Origin: Bacteroidales bacterium
GTDB taxonomy: Bacteria; Bacteroidota; Bacteroidia; Bacteroidales; UBA1715
Direction of reading: 5' to 3'
DNA: 56,649 nt
Assembly (NCBI GenBank): GCA_031286165.1
Contig: JAITUU010000011.1
Span: forward strand, 1 to 56,649
Shown here: positions 1 to 8,118 of the stretch, in pieces
Numbering within the stretch: the first letter of the stretch is position 1
Layout: each line of letters opens with the position of its first letter
Program-made: the position numbers and the translations under genes
The notes under the pieces: model-generated
What the model was told of the DNA's origin: nothing
Seen by the model: only the letters and a program-made list of their open reading frames with translations
Database searches by the model: none

Positions 1-273
1 GTGTTCGTTGCGCCAAATTGTTGCTTTTCTACCGCCACGCACCCGATAGATGCCGCCACGCGCAATCAATATTTGGAGTACGCGCACCCGATTACGGTGG
101 GCAGCGATGTGTGGTTTGGTGCGGGAGTTACCGTATTGCCCGGCGTAACCATTGGCAGCAATGTGGTAATAGGCGCAGGCAGTGTGGTTACAAAATCGCT
201 GCCCGACAATGTGCTGGCGTTCGGCAATCCGTGCAGAGTTGTGAGAGAATTGGAAATCAAAAATATACCATAA
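1..273 (+). CDS. Hexapeptide-repeat acetyltransferase, 3' part only
   Basis: The gene runs in from beyond the left edge, so only the last 90 residues are visible; the GTG at position 1 is an internal Val codon, not a start. The sequence shows the left-handed beta-helix pattern of LacA/Maa-type O-acetyltransferases: [19 protein letters not shown], then [20 protein letters not shown] and the closing [11 protein letters not shown]. In this family the helix binds acetyl-CoA and acetylates a sugar hydroxyl in the cytoplasm; the terminal GNP motif is typical. The acceptor (maltose, galactoside or other) cannot be judged. The gene ends 21 bp before the next plus-strand gene. Confidence 0.9.
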   Translation: MFVAPNCCFSTATHPIDAATRNQYLEYAHPITVGSDVWFGAGVTVLPGVTIGSNVVIGAGSVVTKSLPDNVLAFGNPCRVVRELEIKNIP

Positions 274-294
274 ACAATTAAAAATCAAACAAAT

Positions 295-678
295 ATGAAT
301 ATCGAGGAGTTGCGCGAAGTGTGTTTGCACGTAAAAGGAGCAACGGAATGTATGCCTTTTAACGATACTATGCTGGTTTTCAAAGTAATGGAAAAAATGT
401 TTGCCTGCATTGGGCTGGAACCCAAAGACGGACAATTTGCCGTGAATTTGAAATGCAATCCCGAAAAATCGGCGGAACTGCGCGAACAATATCGAGGAAT
501 TACGCACGGCTCGCACACTCACGGACTTTTGTGGAATGCCGTATATTTGGCAAGCGATGTGCCGGACGTGCTTATCAAAAACCTGATTGCACATTCGGTA
601 GAAGAAGTTATCAAAAAATTGCCGAAGAAAAAAACGAGAAGAATACAGAGAGTTGAAACCATAAAAAAACAAAATTGA
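295..678 (+). CDS. MmcQ/YjbR family protein
   Basis: A 127-residue protein that matches the MmcQ/YjbR family over its full length: an N-terminal helix (LREVCLHVKGATECMPF), a strand with LVFKVMEKMFACI, and a C-terminal helical part ending in a very basic tail (KKLPKKKTRRIQRV). Family members have a CyaY-like fold and are often called DNA-binding, though few have a proven role. The ATG at 295 follows an A-rich leader. It lies one base from the next gene, so the two are probably co-transcribed. Confidence 0.85.
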   Translation: MNIEELREVCLHVKGATECMPFNDTMLVFKVMEKMFACIGLEPKDGQFAVNLKCNPEKSAELREQYRGITHGSHTHGLLWNAVYLASDVPDVLIKNLIAHSVEEVIKKLPKKKTRRIQRVETIKKQN

Positions 679-679
679 T

Positions 680-1174
680 ATGACCAAAGAAACCGGGAAA
701 GTGAAATTTGTGTGTCCCCTGATAACCGTAACGGACATGAAACGGTCGCGGGATTTTTACGAACAGGTGTTGGGGCAAAAAGTGGAAGCCGATTACGGAC
801 AAAATGTTTTGTTTGAGGGTTTTGCCATTCATTTGCGCTCGCATTTCAGTCTGCTGATTGACAACAAAGAGGTGCTTGCAGGCGGCAACAATGGTGAACT
901 CTACTTTGAGTACGACAATGTGGCGCACATGGTGGCAAAACTCAAATCCGCAAACGTGGAATTTGTGCACGAACTGCGCGAACAACCTTGGAAACAATTT
1001 GTGGTGCGGTTTTACGACCCCGACCAAAACATTATTGAGATTGGCGAAACGATGGAATATGTGTCGCGGCGGCTGCACAAACAAGGAAATTCTGTGGAAG
1101 AAATTGCTGCAATGACCGGATTAGATAGCGGATTTATTGAAAATGCCATACACAATCAAACACAAACACGGTAG
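680..1174 (+). CDS. VOC superfamily (glyoxalase-like) protein
   Basis: A 164-residue protein with the paired beta-alpha-beta-beta-beta units of the vicinal oxygen chelate fold: FVCPLITVTDMKRSRDFYEQ opens module 1 and VVRFYDPDQNIIEIGE closes module 2. The DPDxNxIEI signature is typical of glyoxalase/bleomycin-resistance/dioxygenase relatives. After about residue 125 there is an extra helical tail (LHKQGNSVEEIAAMTGLD) that reads like a helix-turn-helix segment; this tail is seen in a subset of VOC proteins. Substrate unknown. It begins one base after the preceding stop and ends three bases before the next start. Confidence 0.85.
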   Translation: MTKETGKVKFVCPLITVTDMKRSRDFYEQVLGQKVEADYGQNVLFEGFAIHLRSHFSLLIDNKEVLAGGNNGELYFEYDNVAHMVAKLKSANVEFVHELREQPWKQFVVRFYDPDQNIIEIGETMEYVSRRLHKQGNSVEEIAAMTGLDSGFIENAIHNQTQTR

Positions 1175-1177
1175 AAT

Positions 1178-1531
1178 ATGCTCCTCTTTTTATACACACT
1201 CAACGCCACCCTGCTCATACTGCACGAAATAGAATCGGGCTACGAAAAAGAGTGGGAAATTCTGCATTTACCCGGCAAACTGACAGGATTTCTCCTCCTG
1301 CACATTCCGCTGGTCTTCCTTATTTTCTATGGATTTTACGCCCTGATAGCCTATCCGCACGCGCAACAGATAGTTGCCATTGCTGCCGGAGCAAGCGGAT
1401 TTGTGCCGTTTTTGGTGCATAAAATTCTGGTTCGCAAAAAAGAACATTTCAATAAAGCGATTTCCAATGTCTTGATTTTCGCCAACGTAGTTTCGGGTGC
1501 GATTTTGATAATGTGGGGAATTGTTGGGTAA
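1178..1531 (+). CDS. Small integral membrane protein, DUF6713-like
   Basis: A 117-residue hydrophobic protein with four likely membrane spans, at about residues 1-15, 38-60, 65-85 and 98-116. The HEIESGYEKEWE stretch after the first span and the LPGKLTGFLLLHIPLVF motif resemble a small family of uncharacterised membrane proteins that I recall as DUF6713; that assignment is from memory. No function can be given. It is packed tightly behind the VOC gene, which suggests the same transcript. Confidence 0.7.
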   Translation: MLLFLYTLNATLLILHEIESGYEKEWEILHLPGKLTGFLLLHIPLVFLIFYGFYALIAYPHAQQIVAIAAGASGFVPFLVHKILVRKKEHFNKAISNVLIFANVVSGAILIMWGIVG

Positions 1532-1600
1532 ATTTGGCAAGATTAAACAACGCACGAATAGGTGAAAACCGTAATTTTGCGTTCAAAACAAAACAAAAAT

Positions 1601-1894
1601 ATGACATTTTTTATTGTAAACGTAGAAATTCCCGACCAACATGCGCGGACGGATTACGACCAATACATAGCCAAAGTGAAACCGATAGTGGAAGGTTTCG
1701 GCGGAAGATACATTGTTCGCAGTGAGAACGTTACGCTTATTTCCGGTACGCAAAAACCGGATAGAGTGATTGTGGTAGAATTTGAAAACCGCGAAGCATT
1801 GGATAGATGTTTTTCTTCGCCGGAATATCGCGCCGTAAAAAGTTTGCGCGAAAACAGCGTAAAAACCACCGCCTTAATAGTGGAACAAGCATAA
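1601..1894 (+). CDS. DUF1330 family protein
   Basis: A 97-residue protein with the ferredoxin-like dimeric alpha-beta pattern of DUF1330: FFIVNVEIPDQ, YDQYIAKVKPIVEGFGGRYI, then VIVVEFENREALDRCFSSPEY. A longer frame opens at a GTG at 1562, but the ATG at 1601 gives the usual family N-terminus and follows an A-rich leader, so I use it. The enzymatic role is undefined. The nearby small stress- or catabolism-type genes on the same strand (VOC, isochorismatase-like) make a loose accessory operon plausible. Confidence 0.85.
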   Translation: MTFFIVNVEIPDQHARTDYDQYIAKVKPIVEGFGGRYIVRSENVTLISGTQKPDRVIVVEFENREALDRCFSSPEYRAVKSLRENSVKTTALIVEQA

Positions 1895-1907
1895 AGATAA
1901 TCCAACG

Positions 1908-1927
1908 CAAAGGGTTGAAATCCTTTG
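1908..1927. repeat. Degenerate relative of the CAAGGGG palindrome
   Basis: The 20-bp stretch starting CAAAGGG and ending CCTTTG has the length and outer symmetry of the palindromes inside the restriction-modification gene at 24184-27924, with several substitutions. It lies between the DUF1330 stop and the isochorismatase start. It is the only extragenic relative I found; it could be chance. Confidence 0.35.
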
Positions 1928-1945
1928 TCGAAACATACAAAAAAT

Positions 1946-2488
1946 ATGAAAGCACTTATCATTATTGATATTCAGAACGATTACTTCGAGGGTGGGGCAA
2001 ATCCGCTCGCCGGCAGCCTTGCGGCAAGTGAACATGCAAAAAAATTGTTGCACGATTTTCGGCAAAAATCGCTGCCGGTGGTACACGTTCAGCACTTTTC
2101 TACGCGGGCGGGGTCTGCGTTTTTTATTCCGAACACGCAAGGTGTGGAAATTCACGAAAGCGTACAACCGATTTCGGGCGAAAAAGTGATTGCCAAGCAT
2201 TTTCCAAACAGTTTTCGCGAAACGGATTTGTTGGAATATTTGCAAGCGCAGGGCGTTACAGAATTGGTTTTCTGCGGCATGATGACCCAGATGTGCGTGG
2301 ACGCTACCGTGCGTGCCGCAAAGGATTTCGGGTTCAACTGCACGCTGATAAGCGATGCCTGCGCTACGAAAAATTTGGAAATTCAAGGACAAACCGTTGC
2401 CGCCGCCGAAGTGCAAAAATCCTTTCTCGCGGCACTGAGTTATTTTTACGCCGAAGTAAAAACGGAGGAGGAGTATTTGAGGAATTAA
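1946..2488 (+). CDS. Isochorismatase-like cysteine hydrolase
   Basis: A 180-residue protein of the isochorismatase-like hydrolase fold. The expected triad is present: Asp8 in IDIQNDYF, Lys84 in VIAKHFPNSF and Cys117 in GMMTQMCVDATVRAA. Such proteins hydrolyse amides or vinyl ethers (nicotinamidase, isochorismatase, peroxyureidoacrylate amidohydrolase); sequence alone does not decide which. A TTG at 1925 would extend the frame by seven residues, but the ATG at 1946 gives the family start (MKALIIIDIQNDYF) and is preferred. Soluble, cytoplasmic. Confidence 0.9.
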   Translation: MKALIIIDIQNDYFEGGANPLAGSLAASEHAKKLLHDFRQKSLPVVHVQHFSTRAGSAFFIPNTQGVEIHESVQPISGEKVIAKHFPNSFRETDLLEYLQAQGVTELVFCGMMTQMCVDATVRAAKDFGFNCTLISDACATKNLEIQGQTVAAAEVQKSFLAALSYFYAEVKTEEEYLRN

Positions 2489-2669
2489 CCGATTATTTGA
2501 CGTAAAAAACGCTTTAACGTTGAGAACAATTGACTACCTTTGTACTAATTTTTCGCAGAGTTTCTAATGCACTTCGGCTCTGTGTGAAATCAAAAAATGA
2601 GAGCTGCAGATACTACAATTTGTATGAAGGGCTATGAGAATTATTGAATTACGATTACGATAAAAATTG

Positions 2670-2677
2670 TATCTTTG
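2670..2677 (+). promoter_or_regulatory. Bacteroidota -7 box (TATCTTTG) of the methyltransferase gene
   Basis: TATCTTTG fits the TAnnTTTG consensus and lies 16 bp before the ATG at 2694. It overlaps an alternative TTG start at 2667, which argues for the ATG. A second match, TACCTTTG near 2535, lies earlier in the same 205-bp gap (2489-2693). The rest of the gap holds a weak imperfect hairpin near 2553-2590 and no gene that I can see. Confidence 0.5.
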
Positions 2678-2693
2678 TAAAAAATATCACGAT

Positions 2694-4229
2694 ATGGCAG
2701 AAAAAGATTTTATCAATAAACTTATACTTGGCGATAATCTCGCTGTTTTGCAGTCAATTCCCGACAAATCGGTTGATTTGATTTATTTAGACCCACCGTT
2801 TTTCAGCAATCGAACTTACGAGGTAATTTGGGGAGATGACGGCGAGAAACGCAGTTTTGAAGACCGTTTTGCAGGCGGAATAGACCATTATATCAGTTGG
2901 TTGAAAGTTCGTGTGCGCCAAATGCACCGCATTTTGAAAGATACCGGCAGTATTTTTCTGCATTGTGATTGGCACGCAAATGCCGAAATAAAAGTGGATA
3001 TTTTGAATAAAATTTTCGGTAGAAATAATTTTAGAAATGAAATAATTTGGCATTATTACAACAAATTGCCTGATACAAGAAAAGGAGTTTTTACAAGAGG
3101 AACAGATACTATTTTTTGGTATGTGAAAAATCATAATGCAGAATATTGTTTCAATCCATTAGTCGAAAAAAGAGAAAATCCTGTTAAACAATTAATGCGA
3201 AAAAAAGTTGATGGAAAAGCAATAAATGCAAGAGATGATAAAGGAAATTTGATGTATCAAATTAGGGAAGACAAACTTGTAGATAATGTTTGGCGAATTT
3301 CAATGTTGCAACCTGCTGATAAAAAAGAACGTATTGGTTATCCAACACAAAAGCCTGAAACACTTTTGCAAAGAATTATAGAATGCACTACAAATGAAGG
3401 TGATGTCGTACTTGACCCTTTCGTTGGCGGAGGAACGACCGTAGCCGTTGCAGATAGATTGAACCGTAAATGGATAGGAATAGACCAATCCGTAATGGCG
3501 ATAAAAGTTACAGATTTACGAATGAAAAAACGGCAAAATATGTTATTTTCACAACCTTACGAAGTTATTTTGCCAACATTTGATTTCAAAAAACTACAGG
3601 AAACAGACGGAAAAGAATTTGAAATATGGATTGTCGATAAATTTGGCGGTATTCCAAACGAAAAAGGCGGAAAAGATTTGGGCATTGACGGACATACGCA
3701 ATACGGCACACCAATTCAAGTAAAAAAATGGAAAAAACCTGTCGGTCGCGATACGCTTGATGCTTTTTTGTCCGCTATTGAAAGGGACGATAAAACACTC
3801 TTTGCAAGAAACAAAAAAGAAGGACAGATTTGCGGATTTATTATTGGTTTTGAATTTTCAAAAGACATAATAAATGCTGTCGCACAACTGAAAAATAAAG
3901 AAAATATCATTATTGAATTGAAATATATCCGTGATATTATTCCTTACGATAATCCGCCAAAAGTTACCTTGACTGCCGAAGAATTGGAAGATTTGAAGTA
4001 CAAATTTGAGGCAACCACCGAAAGCGAAACAGGAGTTGATTTTTTCTCGTGGGATTTGTCGCACGATGAAAAAGAGTTCAAAGCCGATGTTGTAATGGAC
4101 AAAATAGGCGTACAAGAAAAGAAATTCACCGAAGGCGAACACCATATTGCCGTACAAGCCGTTGATAAAAAAGGGTTGAGTGGCACTGATAAAGTGAAAA
4201 TTACCGTGAAACGAAAAAAAGAGAAGTAA
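2694..4229 (+). CDS. Adenine/cytosine-N4 DNA methyltransferase fused to a PD-(D/E)XK-like nuclease domain
   Basis: A 511-residue predicted single-chain modification-restriction protein. Residues 1-280 are a beta-class amino-methyltransferase: motif IV is LDPPFFSN (DPPF at 33-36) and the SAM motif comes later (VLDPFVGGGTTVAVADRL, near 240-255), the order expected for this class. Residues about 300-420 contain GGKDLGIDGHTQYG followed by TPIQVKKW, resembling the D...QxK core of Mrr-like PD-(D/E)XK nucleases. Residues about 440-511 look like a beta-sandwich ending in HHIAVQAVDKKGLSG. It has its own promoter-like box. The stretch around 3010-3400 is more AT-rich than its neighbours, which suggests horizontal gain. 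Recognition site unknown; a methylase with only a DNA-binding tail is the alternative. Confidence 0.85.
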   Translation: MAEKDFINKLILGDNLAVLQSIPDKSVDLIYLDPPFFSNRTYEVIWGDDGEKRSFEDRFAGGIDHYISWLKVRVRQMHRILKDTGSIFLHCDWHANAEIKVDILNKIFGRNNFRNEIIWHYYNKLPDTRKGVFTRGTDTIFWYVKNHNAEYCFNPLVEKRENPVKQLMRKKVDGKAINARDDKGNLMYQIREDKLVDNVWRISMLQPADKKERIGYPTQKPETLLQRIIECTTNEGDVVLDPFVGGGTTVAVADRLNRKWIGIDQSVMAIKVTDLRMKKRQNMLFSQPYEVILPTFDFKKLQETDGKEFEIWIVDKFGGIPNEKGGKDLGIDGHTQYGTPIQVKKWKKPVGRDTLDAFLSAIERDDKTLFARNKKEGQICGFIIGFEFSKDIINAVAQLKNKENIIIELKYIRDIIPYDNPPKVTLTAEELEDLKYKFEATTESETGVDFFSWDLSHDEKEFKADVVMDKIGVQEKKFTEGEHHIAVQAVDKKGLSGTDKVKITVKRKKEK

Positions 4230-4272
4230 AAACGGCGGCATTTTCGCACTCCTTTCATTCAAAAATTTGCCT

Positions 4273-5088
4273 ATGCACCTCCACTACGCCGCACCAAACG
4301 CACAACTTGCGCCTTATATCAAGCGATATTGGGCGATTGAGAACGTGCTGGCGGAGGGCGAAACCTGCGTGCAGCGCATTATTCCCACCGGAATGCCCGA
4401 ACTTTCGCTCTACTTTTCGCCGCGCCCCAAAATTTTGACCGGCGGCAAACAATTTCCGGCAAATGTGTCGCTGCAAGGGCTACAAACGGGTTTTTACACC
4501 ATTGAATTGCGCCGCGAACTTTCCGTGTTTACCGTTGTGTTTCAGCCGCAGGGTTTGATGCCTTTTTTCCGATTTCCGCAGAGCGCGATTTGTAATCAAC
4601 TCGTTTCTTTTGCCGATGTTGCGGGGCAGGTGGGGTGCGATTTGGAAGAAGAAATGAGCGCGGCTGTCGATTTTCAGCAGCGCGTACAAGTGGTGGAAAG
4701 TTATTTTTCGGCACTGCTGAAATCTTCGTGTGCCGATGTGAATTTTAGTCGTATTTCACACACTATCAGTATTATAATACATTCTCGCGCTGCGGTGGAC
4801 ATTGCACAAATGGCTTCGGAAGCCTGCCTGAGCCGCAAGCAGTTTGAGCGGATTTTTGCCGCGCACATCGGCATTTCGCCCAAACAATACTTGAAAATTA
4901 TTCGGTTTCAGTGGGCTCTGTTGCACAAACAGCATAACACATCGCTCTCCATGACCGAACTTGCCTACGCTGCCGGCTATGCCGACCAATCGCACCTCAC
5001 GCACGATTTTCAATCTCTCTGCGGACAAACACCCAAACATTATTTTGCTGAGAATGAGATTTGTTCGGATTTTTTTGAGGAACTGTAA
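4273..5088 (+). CDS. AraC-family transcriptional regulator
   Basis: A 271-residue regulator. The N-terminal part (HYAAPNAQLAPYIKRYWAIEN, then GMPELSLYFSPRP) matches the DUF6597-type sensor half seen in many AraC-like proteins. The C-terminal 100 residues hold two helix-turn-helix motifs: DIAQMASEACLSRKQFERIF and SMTELAYAAGYADQSHLTHD, followed by the usual GQTPKHY. A TTG at 4267 is possible but the ATG at 4273 fits better. It is convergent with the ABC importer operon, ending 18 bp from the ATPase stop. No ligand or target can be named. Confidence 0.9.
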   Translation: MHLHYAAPNAQLAPYIKRYWAIENVLAEGETCVQRIIPTGMPELSLYFSPRPKILTGGKQFPANVSLQGLQTGFYTIELRRELSVFTVVFQPQGLMPFFRFPQSAICNQLVSFADVAGQVGCDLEEEMSAAVDFQQRVQVVESYFSALLKSSCADVNFSRISHTISIIIHSRAAVDIAQMASEACLSRKQFERIFAAHIGISPKQYLKIIRFQWALLHKQHNTSLSMTELAYAAGYADQSHLTHDFQSLCGQTPKHYFAENEICSDFFEEL

Positions 5089-5106
5089 TCTATACAACCA
5101 AGCTTT

Positions 5107-5874
5107 CTACAAATAATACTCCGCCTCGCCGAAGTTTTTCATCTCGAAGATTTCATATACTTTGTCGCGCAGTTGCTGAAATTCCGCGCTTGTGCGGTCG
5201 CGCCCTCTGCCCAAATTGATGGGCAATACGGCTTTAATTCGACCCGGATTGGGAGCCATTATCACTACGCGGTCGGCTAAATAAACCGCCTCTTCAATGT
5301 CGTGCGTAACGAAAATAATGGTTTTGCGGAACTCACGCCAAATCCGAATGATTTCGTCTTGCAGGTTGGCGCGAGTTATCACGTCCAACGCTCCCAGCGG
5401 CTCGTCCATATAGAGAATTTTCGGATTCACGGCAAGGGCGCGGGCTATTGCTACTCGCTGTTGCATTCCGCCCGAAAGTTGCGCCGGGTGGCGGTCTTTG
5501 AATTCCTCCAACCCCACTAAACGCAGGTATTTGTAGGCAATTTTGCGCCGTTCTTCGCGGTTGCGAATGTTGTTTTCTAGCCCAAGTTCTACGTTGTGCT
5601 GCACCGTGCGCCAAGGGAGCAGTCCGTAGTTTTGGAACAAAAAAGTGTTGTGCGAATCGGGTTTTCGCACCTCCTCACCGGCTATTTTGATACTTCCCGA
5701 AGATATTTTTTCAAAACCGGCAATAGCATTGAGCAGCGTGGTTTTGCCGCAACCGCTCGCCCCCAGCAGACAAATAAATTCGCCTTCGGCAATGCTGAGC
5801 GACACGTTGCGGAGTGCCGTAAATTGCTTTTTCTGTTGTCGGAAATCTACCGAAACGTTTTTTATATCTATCAT
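5107..5874 (-). CDS. ABC importer ATP-binding protein (SsuB/TauB/NrtD type)
   Basis: A 255-residue ABC ATPase with Walker A GASGCGKT (38-45), signature LSGGMQQ (133-139) and Walker B ILYMDEP (153-159), followed by GALD and the switch His in FVTHDIEEAV. The FLFQNYGLLPWRT stretch is typical of the nitrate/sulfonate/taurine subfamily. It would energise uptake through the permease encoded 85 bp upstream on the same strand. The gap (5875-5959) is AT-rich with AATTACG/ATTCATAATTCG words also seen elsewhere in the window. The substrate is not determined by sequence. Confidence 0.95.
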   Translation of the reverse strand: MIDIKNVSVDFRQQKKQFTALRNVSLSIAEGEFICLLGASGCGKTTLLNAIAGFEKISSGSIKIAGEEVRKPDSHNTFLFQNYGLLPWRTVQHNVELGLENNIRNREERRKIAYKYLRLVGLEEFKDRHPAQLSGGMQQRVAIARALAVNPKILYMDEPLGALDVITRANLQDEIIRIWREFRKTIIFVTHDIEEAVYLADRVVIMAPNPGRIKAVLPINLGRGRDRTSAEFQQLRDKVYEIFEMKNFGEAEYYL

Positions 5875-5959
5875 ATCAATTACGAATTGAAAATTAAGAT
5901 AATTTAATTACAAATTTATGAATTTCAGTAATTCATAATTCGTAATTTTAAATTATGTT

Positions 5960-6700
5960 TTACTTTCCCCATTTTGTGTAAATCTGTTTTTCAATCACAT
6001 TCACCATTAGGTCTAAGAGCAGCCCGATAAGCCCGATGGTAAGAATTGCGGCGAGCAGGTGGTCGGGGCGCAGGTTGTTTCGCGAGTCGATAATGAGAAA
6101 TCCCAAGCCCGACTGTGCACCAATCATTTCGCCTGCCACAAGGAAGACCCAGCCCGTGCCGATAGCCTGATGCAGTCCGGTAGAAATCTGCGGAAACGAT
6201 GCCGGAAGGATAATTTTCCACAACGTTTGTGTGCGGCTAAGGGCGAAATTTTGCGCCACTTTCAAGTAGATTTTGTCCACACGCCCCACCGCCGAAACAG
6301 TAGAGAGCAGCACCGGATAGAACACCGCCAGAAAAATGATGACCACCGCCGGAATGTCGCCAATGCCGAACCACAACACAATAAACGGAATCCACGCAAT
6401 GGGCGACACCGGGCGCAAAATCTGGATTATTGGATTAACAAAACTCCACGCGCCGGCAAACCACCCGAAAAACAGCCCCAGCACTATGCCTACCGTTGCC
6501 GCAATTACATAACCAATAGCAAAGCGCGACATACTCGTGCGAATATGCTCCCACATCACCCCTTCGCGAAAAAGTTCTATCCAACTTGTGAACACATCGA
6601 GCGGAGCCGGAAAAAGCACACTCTGTGTGCGCACCGCCGCAATGTGCCATATAACAAGGAGCGCAAGCACCCCAATAATCCCTCTGATTGTTTTTGTCAT
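5960..6700 (-). CDS. ABC importer permease (SsuC/TauC/NrtB type)
   Basis: A 246-residue inner-membrane permease with about six hydrophobic segments. The cytoplasmic coupling loop (the EAA-like region around AVGRVDKIYLKVAQNF and WKIILPASFPQI) is clear. It belongs to the BPD_transp_1 group that works with SsuB-like ATPases. It has its own promoter-like region (6722-6768) rather than relying only on read-through from the binding-protein gene, which now lies 1.9 kb upstream behind a decayed island. Confidence 0.95.
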   Translation of the reverse strand: MTKTIRGIIGVLALLVIWHIAAVRTQSVLFPAPLDVFTSWIELFREGVMWEHIRTSMSRFAIGYVIAATVGIVLGLFFGWFAGAWSFVNPIIQILRPVSPIAWIPFIVLWFGIGDIPAVVIIFLAVFYPVLLSTVSAVGRVDKIYLKVAQNFALSRTQTLWKIILPASFPQISTGLHQAIGTGWVFLVAGEMIGAQSGLGFLIIDSRNNLRPDHLLAAILTIGLIGLLLDLMVNVIEKQIYTKWGK

Positions 6701-6721
6701 GATTCTCTTTTTTTAGTATCA

Positions 6722-6768
6722 CAAAAATAGGCTCAAAATGCCCTGTGGAAAATACCACAAAAGAGGTA
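6722..6768 (-). promoter_or_regulatory. Permease promoter with candidate operator TACC-N8-GGTA
   Basis: Read on the minus strand there is TACC-N8-GGTA (6753-6768), then a TATTTTTG -7 box (6722-6729), 22 bp before the start codon at 6700. The binding-protein gene has the same pieces at the same spacing (9600-9646). GTGG-tatttt-CCAC forms a second small inverted repeat here. The operator role is inferred from this shared layout only. The distal half-site may partly come from the adjoining ATPase remnant. Confidence 0.45.
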
Positions 6769-7055
6769 GATTTTTGCTGGTGGAGGTTTGTCCGTATAGT
6801 TTGAAGGAATATTTAACCGCCAACGAGGTCGATTTTTCTTCGCCAAATAGCATTACCACCACTGGGCGGGCAGAATTTTTGCGCAACTGCAACAATTATT
6901 TTCACTTTGGCGGTTTCCCCGAAGGGGCATTGTTAGCAAGTAAACGCGACTATTTGACAAGCGTATATCAAAAAATATTTTTGGGCGATATTGCCGCGCG
7001 ATTTGCCGGAAGGAAGAAATGCGTTAATGTGCAATTAGAGGTAAGTTCCATTAGA
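6769..7055 (+). pseudogene. Fragment of a DUF4143-type AAA ATPase
   Basis: The plus frame around 6738-7073 reads VEVCPYSLKEYL, then YFHFGGFPE and YLTSVYQKIFLGDIAARF. These are landmarks of the middle of AAA_14/DUF4143 ATPases (EYL, GGFPE and the DI-R stretch). The Walker region is missing at the 5' side and the C-terminal domain is cut where the IS30-like inverted repeat begins at 7056. It is a leftover rather than a working gene. The 5' boundary is approximate because the frame runs into the permease promoter. Confidence 0.65.
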
Positions 7056-8109
7056 AAAGTTATAAAAAATTAGAAAAAATTAGAAAAAAAGAATGGGAAG
7101 ACGAAAATAATTTCGTCTTCCCATTCAGGACAAAATGTTTATTTTAGAGGTCTCAAAATCAATAAAAATGAAACATCTTATCGAAAGGCAAAGGTATGAA
7201 ATTTACCGAATGAAACAAATTGGCAAAACACAATCAGAAATTGCTCTTGTAATGGACTGTTCACAAGCAGCCATAAGCAAAGAACTGAAAAAAGGCAGAA
7301 CAAAAAGAGGCAATTATAGCCCCAGATTTGCGCAGGAAGCAAGCGATGAACGCAAAAAACGTTTCGTTTATCCACGCAAATTTACCAAAGAAGTTGAAAA
7401 ATTTGTGCGAGAAAAAATGGAAAAACATCAGTGGTCGCCCGAACAAATTGTCGGTTACTGCAAGAAAAACAGCATTCCGATAGTTTCAGTGGAGCGAATA
7501 TATCAGTTTATTCGCTCCGATAAGAGCAAGGGCGGCAGTTTGTACAAACATTGCCGACATCGGCTCAAACATAGAAAAAGGTATGTCGGTGCCGGCGTAA
7601 AGCATATACCAAACAGAGTTTCCATTGACGATAGACCGCCACACATCAATGACTGACAGGAATTTGGACATTACGAAATGGACTTGATACAGGGCGCGGG
7701 AAAATCGTATATCCTGTCATTGATTGAGAGAAAAACAAGGTACGTGATTTTGAGGAAATTAGACAACGGGAAAATGGCTGATGACGTAGAAAAATCGGTG
7801 TTTGAAGCACTTTTTCCTTACAAAAAACAAATATTTTCTATCACAACCGACAACGGCGGAGAGTTCGCAAACCACTTGAACCTGTGCAAAAAGTTGGGCG
7901 TAACGGTCTATTTTACAGACTCTTACTCCGCATGGCAAAAAGGTAGTATAGAAAATGTAAACAAACTTGTCAGGCAATTTCTACCAAAGGGAACAAACTT
8001 TGATAGTCTTGATTATCAAGAAATTATGAACATACAAAAGAATATTAACAGCAGACCGCGTAAAATACTCAATTTTGAAAAACCAAAGGACATCTTTTTT
8101 TATAACTTT
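7056..8109 (+). mobile_element. IS30-family insertion sequence, about 1.05 kb
   Basis: The ends are a 14-bp perfect inverted repeat, AAAGTTATAAAAAA at 7056-7069 and its complement at 8096-8109. Between them lies one IS30-type transposase gene with an internal stop. The right repeat lies inside the last codons of the transposase frame, so the stop codon at 8116-8118 comes from flanking DNA. I see no clear target duplication. Flanking genes do not match each other (ATPase fragment on the left, restriction enzyme fragment on the right), so a deletion next to the element is likely. Confidence 0.75.
7091..7126 (-). terminator. Strong hairpin near the left end of the IS; terminator on the minus strand
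   Basis: A 16-bp perfect stem (7091-7106 with 7111-7126) and a 4-nt loop. On the minus strand it is followed by seven T, the layout of an intrinsic terminator. On the plus strand the same stem lies ahead of the transposase start and could damp read-in from outside. It would stop minus-strand transcripts before the permease gene. Confidence 0.75.
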
Positions 8110-8118
8110 GCTGCTTGA
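7168..8118 (+). pseudogene. IS30-family transposase with an in-frame TGA
   Basis: The frame starts at the ATG at 7168 (MKHLIERQRYEIYRM) with the N-terminal helix-turn-helix of IS30 transposases (GKTQSEIALVMDCSQAAISKEL). It is broken once by TGA at 7654-7656, then continues in the same frame to 8118. Across the break it reads SIDDRPPHIND-stop-QEFGHYEMDLIQGAGK, where relatives usually have an Arg-like residue before the G-x-x-E-x-D segment, so a CGA to TGA change fits. The DDE catalytic core follows (MDLIQG, TDNGGEF, SYSAWQKGSIENVN). About 316 residues in all, normal for the family. Apart from the stop it is little decayed, so inactivation looks recent. Confidence 0.85.

Noticed and set aside
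2489..2693. Small RNA gene between the isochorismatase and methyltransferase genes
   Set aside because: There is a promoter-like TACCTTTG and a weak hairpin but no terminator with a T-run and no resemblance to tmRNA, 6S, SRP RNA or RNase P RNA.
6059..6730. 223-codon plus-strand frame opposite the permease
   Set aside because: It is antisense to a clear permease, very basic, with no domain, so a shadow frame.
7168..8118. TGA recoded as an amino acid, or programmed read-through, in the IS30 transposase
   Set aside because: TGA ends ordinary genes in this window (for example def-like and FISUMP neighbours), there is no sign of recoding signals, and a single CGA to TGA change explains it.
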